Origin: an uncultured Myxococcales bacterium
Lineage (GTDB): Bacteria > Myxococcota_A > UBA9042
Length of the DNA stretch: 64,000 nt
Assembly (NCBI GenBank): GCA_903840165.1
Contig: CAIMEY010000061.1
Coordinates: 46,621 to 110,620 of the forward strand
Reading direction: 5' to 3'
The notes below the pieces were generated by a model. The model did not search any database. It was not told the DNA's origin and saw only the letters and a list, made by a program, of their open reading frames with translations. A program made the translations under genes and the position numbers. How positions within the stretch are numbered: the first letter of the stretch is position 1; the number at the start of each line of letters is the position of its first letter. This document shows, one piece after another, positions 53,434 through 62,803 of the stretch.

Positions 53434-54528
53434 ATGCAATGGCCTAGAATGACTTACCTAATCCGCTGCGTCGGGTCCATAGGGGCCGCGGCTTGCCTGC
53501 TGTCGGCTTGTGGCAGTAGTGGGCCGCAACTGCTCGACGCGATGCCGCTTGCGGCGGACACGCAGCCCACGGCGCTGATGGTGCTTCCCGTCGGGCTGAC
53601 GGTGCCCGGGACCACCGCGCTGGAAGTCGCCGCGCGAACCCTCGCTGTTGACCATTATCTCATGCAGAAACTGGAGTTGCCGATCATCAGCCTGTTTGAC
53701 ATCGACGTCAACAAGCGTGTGGATGATGTGCGTACTGCTTCGGCCGATACGGATTTGTTCACGAAATCTGCGGAGTTGGGGCTCGATGTGCGCAAGGCCG
53801 TGGTGCTGCACTTGCTCATCACGGAGAATCGCGCGACAAACCAGACTGATATTCAGGACTTGCGTAAGAAGGATCCCAAACAGCAGAAGACCTACCGCCA
53901 GCACGGGTTGTCCTCCACCGTGCGCCTCGAACTTACTTGGCTCGACGCCATGCGCGGGCAGCGATTGGGCGGGTTGACTCTTGAAATTGCAGATGATCCG
54001 ACCGATTTTGTCCCCGGCGGCGACCCGCGACCGGGCGTAACGGCTGGTATTGAGTACTTGCTGGATAAATATCTGGAATTATACGGAGAATCTCTACAGC
54101 GCAAGGGACAGCGGCGCACGCGAGGGCTTGGCCTTGTCGATCACGTGGGAACCATGCTCAGTTGGCACGCCCCGGAGTTGCCAAGCCATCAGGAAATGCA
54201 ACACGACAAGGCAGATATCCTCAAAGAAGCCGATGCTTTGGAGAAGTGGGACCGCTTTGCGCCAGGGCTCTCCGCCCGCGAACTGCATGACGCCGCTGGG
54301 CACAAAGGCGTGCTAGTTCATGTTGCGCAACCTCCTTTGGCCGCAGGGGATATCATCCTTTCTGCTCAGAAGCAGCCGGTGGCTGCGGCCTACCAGCTCG
54401 ACCGACAACTGCAGGTTTGCGGTCCGTCGCCTTGCATCCTGCAGGTCTTTCGCGCAGGTCAAGTCATTGAAGTGCCTGTGAATTGGCCGGTCTTGGCCCC
54501 AGGTCAGGGGGCCGAGCCGCCCCATTGA
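53434..54528 (+). CDS. Lipoprotein with PDZ-like C-terminal region
   Basis: 364 residues from ATG 53434, with AAGGAG 7 bases upstream. Signal and lipobox (CLLSACGSS). The N-terminal half is alpha+beta with no known motif (PTALMVLPVGLTVPG). The C-terminal 80 residues resemble a PDZ domain: GVLVHVAQPPLAAGDIILSAQKQPV and CILQVFRAGQVIEVPV. It might bind a peptide or an envelope protease, but no protease is adjacent. It is separated from the previous gene by the terminator and lies 40 bases before recD2. Confidence 0.6.
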   Translation: MQWPRMTYLIRCVGSIGAAACLLSACGSSGPQLLDAMPLAADTQPTALMVLPVGLTVPGTTALEVAARTLAVDHYLMQKLELPIISLFDIDVNKRVDDVRTASADTDLFTKSAELGLDVRKAVVLHLLITENRATNQTDIQDLRKKDPKQQKTYRQHGLSSTVRLELTWLDAMRGQRLGGLTLEIADDPTDFVPGGDPRPGVTAGIEYLLDKYLELYGESLQRKGQRRTRGLGLVDHVGTMLSWHAPELPSHQEMQHDKADILKEADALEKWDRFAPGLSARELHDAAGHKGVLVHVAQPPLAAGDIILSAQKQPVAAAYQLDRQLQVCGPSPCILQVFRAGQVIEVPVNWPVLAPGQGAEPPH

Positions 54529-54568
54529 ACTCAGCTGTTTGCCTCGGTGGCGCCATGGTCCTGCCGTC

Positions 54569-56833
54569 ATGACAAAGAGACGTCGCCCAACACAGGGTAA
54601 TTTCTTTGCGAATCGGCATGCGGGTAAGCAGATCTTGGCGGCCGCGGCCCCGCTGGGCGATCCGACGACCCTGCAAGGCGTCTTGCACCGCTTTGTCTGG
54701 CGTGACGCTGAAAAACGTTTTGGTATCGCGGTGTTGCGCACCGATGACGGCGTGCATTGGACGGTCAAGGGCAATCTCGCGGGCTTGTGCGAGGGCGAAT
54801 CCCTGCAGATTTGGGGCAAGACGGAACAGGATTCCACCTATGGTCCGCAGTTTCGCCTGACCCAAGCGCAGCCCCTGCTGCCGGCGACTGAGCAGGCCGT
54901 GCTGGCCTACCTGAAATCAGAACGGTTTCCGGGGATTGGTGCCGCGTTGGCCGAGCGCATTCTGGCTGCCTTGGGGCCAACCGCGCTGACACAGATTCAG
55001 GCAGACCCGGAAATTCTAACGGATATCAAAGGGTTGACGGCCAAGAAGCGCGAGGCCCTCTTGCAGGCCTTGGCGGAGCACACGGCAGAGCAGGCGCACG
55101 ACCTCTTCTTTCGTGACCTCGGCCTGGGTCCCCATCTGATTACTCGAATTGCCCAACGTTATGGCAGAGATGCGGTGCGGCTTATCCGCGAGAATCCCTA
55201 TCGCTTGGCCCAACAAGTGGCCGGGATTGGCTTTCGCACCGCGGACCGGATCGCACTAAGCCTGGGCTTCGCCTTGGATGCGCAGCCACGCATCGCCGCT
55301 GGCGTGCATTTTGCCCTGCAAGACTTGGCGACTCAAGGACATACGGCTCCACCGGTCACTGTGGTCACCGCCCATGCCGTGGCCTTGTTGGCCGTGTCCG
55401 AAGCGAGCCTTGAGCCGATTATCCAGCAGCTGTGCGAGGTTGGCAGCCTGCGGCGCATCGATGGCCAGAGCGGCACTTTGTTGGCCCTGCCGGGCTTGGC
55501 GGATGATGAAGCCCTGCTGGCCGAGCGACTCCACGCCTTGCTGCAGAGGCCAGCGCAGTCCCAAGACCTTGACGTTCAAGTACGCTTGGCACTTGCGGAA
55601 AACGCGCTTGGATTTGCGCTTCAGGGTACGCAGCGAGAGGCCGTGGCGATGGCTTTGAGCAGTGGGCTCTGCGTGGTAACGGGAGGGCCTGGCACGGGAA
55701 AAACTACGATTATTCGCGGAGTTTTGGCCGCCTTGCAGCCCGACTCAGCGCGCATTCTGCTGGCCGCACCGACCGGGCGCGCGGCCCGGCGTCTTGCTGA
55801 GTCCACCGGTCAGGAAGCCAAGACCTTGCATCGCTTGCTGGAATTTGAGCCGCGCTTGGGTCGATTTCAGCGCCATGAGGGCCATCCGCTGGAGGCCGAT
55901 CTGGTCATTGTCGATGAAGTCTCCATGGCAGAAGTGCCTTTGATGTCAGCCCTTTGTGCGGCACTGCCAGAGGGGGCGCGCCTGATGCTGGTGGGCGATG
56001 CCGATCAGCTTCCGTCTGTCGGACCGGGCGCTGTGCTGCACGACGTGATTGCCTCGGGCCGGGCGGCGGTTATGGCCTTGGACCGCATCTTCCGCCAAGG
56101 CGAAGGGTCGCTGATCGTGGGCAATGCCCATCGCGTGCGGCAGGGACAACTACCTGAAACGTCAAATAAACCGGGCGAGGACTTCTACCTATTGCCGCGT
56201 CAGGAAGTCACCGACATTGTCGCGACGTTGATTGAAGTCGTCGCCCGCCGATTGCCACGAAGCCACGGCTTTGATCCCATCGCTGATGTACAAGTGCTTG
56301 TTCCGATGCACAAAGGGCCTCTAGGCACTCAGGCACTCAATGAACTCCTGCGTCAAGCCCTGAATCCAGTCGGGGCCGTGGTGGGCGGCGGTTTCAGGGC
56401 TGGGGACAAGGTGCTGCAGACCCGCAATGATTATGAACTCGAGGTATTCAATGGGGATATCGGCCGCGTGATGCCCCACGATGAGGCGGCGCCAACCCTC
56501 AATCGACAGGCGATCCTCGGCTCTGAGCCGACGGTGCGCGTGCGCTTTGGCGAGCGAGATGTCGACTATCCCCTGGCGCAGATAGATCATTTGCAGTTGG
56601 CCTATGCTGTCACGGTCCACAAGGCCCAAGGCAGCGAGTATCCGGCCGTCGTGATGCCGGTACACATGCAGCAATGGGTGATGTTACAACGCAATTTGCT
56701 GTACACAGCGATTACCCGCGGGCGGCGCTTTGTCGTGCTCGTCGGGCAGCCAGGCGCAGTGGAACGTGCCGTGACCAATGAAGATCAACTGCGGCGATGG
56801 ACGCTGCTCGCAGACCGCTTGAAGTCCATGTGA
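54569..56833 (+). CDS. recD2: RecD2-type ATP-dependent DNA helicase
   Basis: Single-subunit 5'-3' helicase of superfamily 1B. 754 residues from ATG 54569; ATG 54539 is possible. The N-terminal OB-like part and two helix-hairpin-helix regions (FPGIGAALAERIL, VAGIGFRTADRIAL) precede the motor. Motifs: Walker A VVTGGPGTGKTTIIRG, APTGRAARRLAE, Walker B LVIVDEVSMAEV, VGDADQLPSVGPG, and VTVHKAQGSEYPAVVMP near the C-terminus. RecBCD partners are not in the window, as expected for RecD2. rnb begins 27 bases after its stop. Confidence 0.94.
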   Translation: MTKRRRPTQGNFFANRHAGKQILAAAAPLGDPTTLQGVLHRFVWRDAEKRFGIAVLRTDDGVHWTVKGNLAGLCEGESLQIWGKTEQDSTYGPQFRLTQAQPLLPATEQAVLAYLKSERFPGIGAALAERILAALGPTALTQIQADPEILTDIKGLTAKKREALLQALAEHTAEQAHDLFFRDLGLGPHLITRIAQRYGRDAVRLIRENPYRLAQQVAGIGFRTADRIALSLGFALDAQPRIAAGVHFALQDLATQGHTAPPVTVVTAHAVALLAVSEASLEPIIQQLCEVGSLRRIDGQSGTLLALPGLADDEALLAERLHALLQRPAQSQDLDVQVRLALAENALGFALQGTQREAVAMALSSGLCVVTGGPGTGKTTIIRGVLAALQPDSARILLAAPTGRAARRLAESTGQEAKTLHRLLEFEPRLGRFQRHEGHPLEADLVIVDEVSMAEVPLMSALCAALPEGARLMLVGDADQLPSVGPGAVLHDVIASGRAAVMALDRIFRQGEGSLIVGNAHRVRQGQLPETSNKPGEDFYLLPRQEVTDIVATLIEVVARRLPRSHGFDPIADVQVLVPMHKGPLGTQALNELLRQALNPVGAVVGGGFRAGDKVLQTRNDYELEVFNGDIGRVMPHDEAAPTLNRQAILGSEPTVRVRFGERDVDYPLAQIDHLQLAYAVTVHKAQGSEYPAVVMPVHMQQWVMLQRNLLYTAITRGRRFVVLVGQPGAVERAVTNEDQLRRWTLLADRLKSM

Positions 56834-56860
56834 CCGCAGCGGATCCCGGCCGGAGTGGAC

Positions 56861-58837
56861 GTGACGCCTTTGCCCGATACGAATCTAGAAATAGCCTATC
56901 CAATTGCGCTGTTGCCAGGTGAGCCCCTGCCTTTGGTAGCGCGGTTGCTGAGCAGTCGGCGCGATGGCACGGTGCGTATCGAGCTCTGGGAGCATGGGGC
57001 GGTGCAAAGCCGTCGCACTCAAAAGACTGAAATACTTGCGGTTTTAAGTGCGTCGGCCGATTGCTGGCAAGCGGCGGCGAGTTGGGTCCAGCAGGCGTTG
57101 GCGCAGATATCGACCGCAGACCTGCAACAGGCCTGGCAATTGCTCCATGATCAGCCCGTGGGTCCGGCCAGCATTGCGGCCTTGGTCCTAGGGCGCAGTG
57201 ACGCGCTTGCGTGCGACAGTGTGACAGTGGCTATTTGCCATTGGAATCAAGGATTTTACTGGCAGGATGGCCGGCTTCAGGTCCGCGATCCAGCGCAGTG
57301 CGCTGCGCGTGTTGCCCAAGTTCAGGCCCAAGCCGTGTGGCAGGTTCGTGTGGGGCCGTGGCTCGAAGAACTCGAACAAATCCGCCAGGGTCGCCGGCGA
57401 GCAGTGCCCTTGTGGGCTGAGGAACTGGCGCAGTCTCTGGCTCCGGACCAAGGCAGAGAGGCCATGGCTTGGTTCATGCGGCAGGCTGACCGCAGTGGAC
57501 GCACTGATCCCCATGCAATTGCTGGTGTTCTGCGGGAAATTGGTGCCTGGGACAATCACGACGACCTCGAACTCGCACGGGCTGGGTTGCTCGATCCGTG
57601 GCCTGCGTCCATCATCCTAGAATCACTGACTAATTGCGCGCGACTACTGCAGGACGATAGGCCCTACGTTGCGATCGACAACGATCATCCCCATGAAGTG
57701 GACGATGCCGTCTGGGCGACCGCGACCGAAGCCGGCTGGCAAGTGCGCGTAGCAATTGCCAGTCCTTCCGATGCCTTGCCCGCAGGCAGTCCCGCCGACC
57801 TGCAAGCCGCACGGCGCGGAGCCACGCTCTATCATCCCCGGTATACTATTGGCCTTTTGCCCCAGGAGATGGCACGCAGCACGGCTTCTCTGCTCGCGGG
57901 TCTGACTCGGCCTGCCTTGGTCTTTGCGGCCACGGTGAGGTCCGACGGAAGGATGACCGATTGTTCAGTGCAAGAACGCGCGGTTACAGTGGCCCAGGCC
58001 CGGAGCTACGGCAGTGTTGACACCATGTTCGCTGGCGACGAGGCCGAGATCGACCCCTGCCTGCGCGATTTGCTGCAGGCCACCCAAGCCCTGGAGCAGG
58101 CACGTATCGAGCGTGGGGCATACCTACTGTATAAGCCTGATGTGCAAGCGTTTTGTCAGCGATTTGGTCCGGTGACCTTGGAGCCGGCCGGACAGGACAG
58201 CCCGGCGCGACGGATGATCACCGAAGCCATGGTGCTTTGCTGTGCGATTGCCGCGCAGGTTGGGGCGGACGCTGGCTTGGCCTTGCCCTATCGCAGTCAA
58301 CTGCCACCGCGCAATTCGCCTTTGCCTCCAGGGTTTTATGGGGATCCTCCCTCCATCCATGCGGTGCTCCGGACTTTGCCCCGCAGCGAACTGACGACGC
58401 GCCCGGCGGCCCACGGTGTCATGGCGTTGCCCGCCTATGTGCAGGTTTCTTCGCCCCTTCGCCGCTATTCGGACTTGGTCGCGCATCGGCAGTTGCTTGC
58501 CCACGTTCGCGGGTTGCCAGCAGTGCAAACTCCTGCAGAAGTGCTTAGTTGCTGCCAGCAGGCCGAATCAGCGAGCCACGCTCGGCGTCAAGCCGGGCGC
58601 AGGGGGGACCGCTACTTCAAGCTGGTATGGCTGGCGGGGCGCGGGGTTGGCTCACAGTGGCTGGGCTGGCTGGTTCGACCGCTGGGGCCCGGTCAGCATT
58701 TGCTGTGGCTGGACGATTTGGCCTTGGAAATTACAGTGCAAACGAGGTCTTTTCGCACAGGCGACCGCGTGATCGCCACGCTTGCGCAAGTCAATCCGCA
58801 CCGTGGTGAAATCGAGGTCAAGGTCAGCGCGCCTTAG
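56861..58837 (+). CDS. RNB-domain 3'-5' exoribonuclease, RNase II/R-like
   Basis: 658 residues from GTG 56861 (GGAG 5 bases upstream); GTG 56855 is the longer alternative. The N-terminal 240 residues are unlike the cold-shock domains of RNase R. The RNB core is clear: AIDNDHPHEVDDAVWA, with the metal-binding acids at 273, 279, 281 and 282, where the second is Glu instead of Asp; TLYHPRYTIGLLPQEM; and SPLRRYSDLVAHRQLLAH. The C-terminal 90 residues would be an S1-like part but lack a clear S1 signature. This mix resembles the cyanobacterial Zam or mitochondrial Dss1 type. Likely RNA turnover enzyme. Confidence 0.88.
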   Translation: MTPLPDTNLEIAYPIALLPGEPLPLVARLLSSRRDGTVRIELWEHGAVQSRRTQKTEILAVLSASADCWQAAASWVQQALAQISTADLQQAWQLLHDQPVGPASIAALVLGRSDALACDSVTVAICHWNQGFYWQDGRLQVRDPAQCAARVAQVQAQAVWQVRVGPWLEELEQIRQGRRRAVPLWAEELAQSLAPDQGREAMAWFMRQADRSGRTDPHAIAGVLREIGAWDNHDDLELARAGLLDPWPASIILESLTNCARLLQDDRPYVAIDNDHPHEVDDAVWATATEAGWQVRVAIASPSDALPAGSPADLQAARRGATLYHPRYTIGLLPQEMARSTASLLAGLTRPALVFAATVRSDGRMTDCSVQERAVTVAQARSYGSVDTMFAGDEAEIDPCLRDLLQATQALEQARIERGAYLLYKPDVQAFCQRFGPVTLEPAGQDSPARRMITEAMVLCCAIAAQVGADAGLALPYRSQLPPRNSPLPPGFYGDPPSIHAVLRTLPRSELTTRPAAHGVMALPAYVQVSSPLRRYSDLVAHRQLLAHVRGLPAVQTPAEVLSCCQQAESASHARRQAGRRGDRYFKLVWLAGRGVGSQWLGWLVRPLGPGQHLLWLDDLALEITVQTRSFRTGDRVIATLAQVNPHRGEIEVKVSAP

Positions 58838-59182
58838 ATGTTTTTGGTCCGGCCTATGCGCACTTTGTGAAGCCAAGGCCCCCAAGCCTGCGCACACATC
58901 GTTTCTTTTTGCCGCCTCCGGGGCATAAACGCGCGGGACAAGTGTTTGTCCATGTTGTATCCTGCGCCCCAGCGTGTTGGATGGGGAGCCAACGCGCATG
59001 GCAGCAGGCGCCTTGACGCTTTCAGAGCGCGGGCGGTGGTGACGGCAGAAGCCCTGGTTGAGCCGCAAGCCTGCGCCATTGAATTCTGTCCATCGCGCCG
59101 GCCCATGGTGCGACTGAGCGCAGCTCCGCATTCGAGTGGCTAGGACCATCCAATCGCGCAAGATTGTAGGTGAATGACGCTC
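58838..59182. other. Intergenic region with promoter-like and palindromic signals
   Basis: 345 bases between rnb and the RelA/SpoT-like gene. A palindrome GGACAA-GTGT-TTGTCC (58936-58951) overlaps a possible promoter: GGGACA (58935-58940), 17 bases, TATCCT (58958-58963), the same -10 hexamer as at the dcw promoter. I rate the promoter as weak. Frames through the region are shadows. Confidence 0.4.
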
Positions 59183-60577
59183 ATGCAAGCCCACCCTGGA
59201 CCCCTGCCGCCGCTGCTGCAAACCTACGTGTTCTCGTGGGAAACGATGCACACGATCATCGGCGGGCGTTCGGCCATCGATCTGTCGCACCTGCGGTTGA
59301 CCGATCACGGCAGCGGCGATGAGGCGTATCGATTCCTGCAGCGCTACGGCTATGACCTCAATCGCGCCAGCCATGTCGAAGAAGTCGAACGAATTCGAGT
59401 AGAAGGGCTAGGATTTCTTCGCGGCATGGTCCTGCAGGGTCTGCCAGACGTCCACGTACCCGATGGCCTTGATACGCTACCGATTCTCGACGTCCTGCGC
59501 ATAGCCGCGGGTGGGGCTCCGGTGCCCCTGAACCACCAAGGCGTTCAGGTGCGCGCGGATTTGGCGACGGCCTGGAGTTGTGCGCTGTTGCGCGTCATGC
59601 ACACGGTCGCCCACGCCGCAAACTACTTCCAGAACAACTTCTACCCGGAGATTCGCGAGCGCATCCTCAATCGTTTTGTCCAGCAAGTCCGCACGCGTGA
59701 AGATGGATCTCAATTTTTGCACTGCGCTAGCTTTGACGTGCCGCTGGTGCGGTTTGAGGTCAAGGAAACCAAGCCATTGAGGTCGGTGGTTCTTAAGCTC
59801 TTGCAAAAACAAGAGAATGTGGCCTATGACCTTTTTGACCACATCGGCGTGCGCATCATCGTTCGCCGCCCGGTCGACGCGCTGTTTGCGGTGCGGGCGT
59901 TGCGCGAAGAACACACCATTATGTACCCGAACATCAAGCCAACGCGATCGCGCAACACGTTGATTGATTTGGATGCCTATGACTTGCACGTGCGCGCCTG
60001 CCTGCTGAAATTCCAGCGTGGTGAACTCGACGAGGCTGCTACCGCCCGCGCCATTCACCTCTTTGACATCAAGCCGGCGGGCAGTGAGCAAATCGATTGG
60101 AATCCGTACAGTTCGGACAAGTACCGCTCCATCCAGTTTACGTCGCGGCAGATGATTCGCCTTGAAAATCCACTGTATACGCGATTGCTCGAGGCGCAAA
60201 TCATCGCGCGCAAGCATTTGCGGGGCGATCAACTCCAAGAGATGTTGATGGCGCTTTCAACCATTGGCGTTGAGCCCAACATTCAGTTCTTCTTTCCCTA
60301 TGAAGTCCAGGTGATGGACATCGCTAGCTACGAAGCGGCGACTTCCGGCCGAGCCAGCTATGCCGAGTACAAGCAGCGACAGATCGCGTCGGTGCGGCGG
60401 CGTGTGATGCCGCGCGTGTTGGAATTACTTGGAATTACTCAGGAATCTGGTGCTGGGCGCGTCGATCCTGCGCAGGCGGCGGGCGGCAGCGGCGCGCGCA
60501 AACGCGGTCCTTTTGCCAGTACCGGGATCTTGCCGCACATCCGTGCAGAAGACCTGCAGATTCCTGGCGAAAGCTAG
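59183..60577 (+). CDS. Divergent RelA/SpoT-like domain protein (TIGR04552-like)
   Basis: 464 residues from ATG 59183, with AGGTGA 9 bases upstream; ATG 59174 is too close to that site. The C-terminal half follows the RelA/SpoT (p)ppGpp synthetase pattern: a basic KETKPLRSVVLK segment, D219HIGVRIIV matching DxxGxRII, Y314RSIQ318 in place of YxSIH, and E374VQV in place of EIQI. The N-terminal half is helical and unlike RelA. I recall this as a protein family of unknown function found in deltaproteobacteria (TIGR04552), from memory only. No HD hydrolase or regulatory ACT/TGS domain is present. Activity may be alarmone synthesis, another pyrophosphoryl transfer, or none. Confidence 0.65.
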   Translation: MQAHPGPLPPLLQTYVFSWETMHTIIGGRSAIDLSHLRLTDHGSGDEAYRFLQRYGYDLNRASHVEEVERIRVEGLGFLRGMVLQGLPDVHVPDGLDTLPILDVLRIAAGGAPVPLNHQGVQVRADLATAWSCALLRVMHTVAHAANYFQNNFYPEIRERILNRFVQQVRTREDGSQFLHCASFDVPLVRFEVKETKPLRSVVLKLLQKQENVAYDLFDHIGVRIIVRRPVDALFAVRALREEHTIMYPNIKPTRSRNTLIDLDAYDLHVRACLLKFQRGELDEAATARAIHLFDIKPAGSEQIDWNPYSSDKYRSIQFTSRQMIRLENPLYTRLLEAQIIARKHLRGDQLQEMLMALSTIGVEPNIQFFFPYEVQVMDIASYEAATSGRASYAEYKQRQIASVRRRVMPRVLELLGITQESGAGRVDPAQAAGGSGARKRGPFASTGILPHIRAEDLQIPGES

Positions 60578-60602
60578 CCATTGCCGCTGGCTCAGGGATC
60601 GC

Positions 60603-61310
60603 ATGACCGTCCATGCTTCGCCTACAGTGCTGCAACCCCACGGACCGGATGGGCTTTGCTCGTACGCCGACGCGTTGGCCCTGATGCAGAGTTTGGTGCA
60701 GCGCCCTGCGTCGCAGCCGGACTTCCTGATCAGCGTCCAGCACCCGCCGACCATCACCCTGGGCACACGGGGAGGACAGGAATTCATCCATGATCAACCA
60801 GGATTGCCCCAGCCGGCCCTGTGGCGTACGGCGCGCGGCGGCTCGATCACGATGCACGCGCCGGGGCAGCTCGTCGTCTATCCGGTGATTCAATTGAGCA
60901 AAATGACTGGCGCGATTGGTCGCGGCCCCTTGGGCGACTTGCCGGCTTACGCCCGTCTGCTCGAGGCGGCTGTCCTGGAAACCTGCGCTACCTTTGGCAT
61001 TCACACCTCTGTGCGGCCTGGCTTTGCAGGTGTCTGGTGCGGCGATCGCCACAAGATAGCTAGCTTGGGCGTGGCAGTGCAAAGGGGCTGGACTCTTCAT
61101 GGGTTGGCACTCAACGTCGGGCCCGACCTGGGCCTGCTGGCCACCGTGACTCCCTGCGGATTGGCCGACGTTCAATGGACATCCCTGGCCCATCAGTGTC
61201 AGCAACTAGGCTTGCCGGAACCGCAATTGGCTGACGTCGAAAGGGAACTGCTGGAGAATCTGCGCAAACGCCTGCACCGATCGCAGCCCGGACAACCGCC
61301 GATTCCTTGA
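60603..61310 (+). CDS. lipB: Octanoyl-[acyl-carrier-protein]-protein N-octanoyltransferase
   Basis: Transfers octanoyl from acyl carrier protein to lipoyl domains in lipoate synthesis. 235 residues from ATG 60603 (AGGGAT 6 bases upstream). The longer frame to 60429 overlaps the previous gene. Motifs: FLISVQHPPTITLGTRG, WRTARGGSITMHAPGQLVVYPVIQL (lipoyl-site), KIASLGVAVQRGWTLHGLALNV (catalytic Lys), VTPCGL (catalytic Cys). The usual RGGxxTxHGPGQ has Ala instead of Gly. lipA is not seen. Confidence 0.92.
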   Translation: MTVHASPTVLQPHGPDGLCSYADALALMQSLVQRPASQPDFLISVQHPPTITLGTRGGQEFIHDQPGLPQPALWRTARGGSITMHAPGQLVVYPVIQLSKMTGAIGRGPLGDLPAYARLLEAAVLETCATFGIHTSVRPGFAGVWCGDRHKIASLGVAVQRGWTLHGLALNVGPDLGLLATVTPCGLADVQWTSLAHQCQQLGLPEPQLADVERELLENLRKRLHRSQPGQPPIP

Positions 61311-61451
61311 CGTCAAGCCGGTCAGCGTCCGACACTAATCGCCGCTGGACCGCGCATTTCACGCTGTTTGGGCTGGCTTGGTCGTCCCGACGCGGCCTGA
61401 TTTCCTCCCCGTCGCCGGCTGATGTCGGCCCCTCATCTGGAAAAGAACCCC

Positions 61452-62720
61452 ATGACTGAACGAAAGAAAGTCGTGCTTGCCTATTCTGGCGGCCTGGACA
61501 CCTCCGTGATGCTGCACTGGCTCAAGTACGACCAGGGCTATGACATCGTCTGCATGACGGCTGACGTTGGGCAGGGCGAGGAACTGAGTGGGCTTCAGGA
61601 AAAAGCCGTTAAATCAGGGGCTTTAGGGATTCACATCCTCGATCTGCGCGAAACCTTTGTGCGCGACTACGTTTTCCCTTCACTGCAGGCCAACGCCTTG
61701 TATGAAGGCTATTATCTGCTGGGCACTTCGCTGGCTCGGCCGCCGATTGCCAAGGCCTTGGTCGAAGTCGCACAGGCCGAAGGCGCCTTTGCCATCAGCC
61801 ATGGCGCTACGGGAAAGGGCAATGATCAAGTGCGCTTTGAGCTGGGCGCCTATGCGCTCAAGCCGGATATCCATGTCATCGCGCCGTGGCGGACTTGGCC
61901 GTACAAGTCGCGTTCGGACTTGATCGCCTACTGCCGGCAGCACGACATTCCCGTGACGGCTACGGCCGAGAAGCCCTACTCCACAGACCGGAATTTGCTG
62001 CACATTTCCTTTGAAGGCGGCATTCTCGAGGATCCGTGGGTCGCGCCGCCGGCCGACATGTTCCGTTTGACCGTAGATCCGCGCCAAGCCCCGAATGAAC
62101 CAGAGGAAATCGAGATCGCCTTTGAGGACGGCGTGCCCGTCAGCATCGGCGGCGTGCGGCTGGGCCCCGTGGCTTTGCTCGAAAAAGCCAATGAGATCGG
62201 CGGTAAGCATGGCATTGGTCGCGTGGACATCGTCGAGAATCGCTACGTCGGGATCAAGTCGCGTGGCGTTTATGAAACCCCTGGAGGCACACTGCTTTAC
62301 CACGCCCATCGGGCTGTTGAGAGCTTGGTGCTGGATCGGGAAGTGATGAACCTGCGCGACGGCCTGGTGCCTCAGTTCACGCGGATGATTTACAACGGCT
62401 ACTGGTTTAGCCCTGAGATGACGCAGATGCTCCGATTTATCAAGAGCATTCAGCAAGGCGTTACGGGTGTGGCCCGCTTGCAGTTGTACAAGGGTAATGT
62501 GATCGTGACGGGGCGTAAGGCTCGCAATTCACTCTACAATCCTGAGTACAGCACCTTTGAGGCCGACCGAGTCTACAATCAGGCGGATGCCGACGGCTTT
62601 ATCAAGCTCAATGCATTGCGCCTCAAGCTCTCGACCTACCGCGATCGCGCCATGTTGGCCGATCCGACGCCGGACGTCATCGAAGAGATGAACGATTTGC
62701 GGCAAAACTATATTGAATAA
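61452..62720 (+). CDS. argG: Argininosuccinate synthase
   Basis: Joins citrulline and aspartate using ATP in arginine synthesis. 422 residues from ATG 61452; ATG 61422 ten codons upstream is possible. Motifs: [15 protein letters not shown] (P-loop), [46 protein letters not shown], and [16 protein letters not shown] [30 protein letters not shown]. All substrate-binding segments are present. It begins 142 bases after lipB; prs follows after 83 bases. Confidence 0.96.
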   Translation: MTERKKVVLAYSGGLDTSVMLHWLKYDQGYDIVCMTADVGQGEELSGLQEKAVKSGALGIHILDLRETFVRDYVFPSLQANALYEGYYLLGTSLARPPIAKALVEVAQAEGAFAISHGATGKGNDQVRFELGAYALKPDIHVIAPWRTWPYKSRSDLIAYCRQHDIPVTATAEKPYSTDRNLLHISFEGGILEDPWVAPPADMFRLTVDPRQAPNEPEEIEIAFEDGVPVSIGGVRLGPVALLEKANEIGGKHGIGRVDIVENRYVGIKSRGVYETPGGTLLYHAHRAVESLVLDREVMNLRDGLVPQFTRMIYNGYWFSPEMTQMLRFIKSIQQGVTGVARLQLYKGNVIVTGRKARNSLYNPEYSTFEADRVYNQADADGFIKLNALRLKLSTYRDRAMLADPTPDVIEEMNDLRQNYIE

Positions 62721-62803
62721 CATCGGCTTACCCCGGTTTGGTTCATGCGATGCGCACCTACCCTTTGAAACGGCCGCGCCACCCGGCCCCCAGGATTGAC
62801 GCC

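Noticed and set aside
51682..53439. 585-residue open frame antisense to the DUF6600-like lipoprotein
   Set aside because: Arises from in-frame GC-rich repeats on the other strand; low-complexity Arg/Leu/Gly protein, no ribosome site, and the sense gene has signal peptide and clear start.
60435..61205. 256-residue frame antisense to lipB
   Set aside because: lipB motifs on the plus strand are intact; the antisense frame has no domain.
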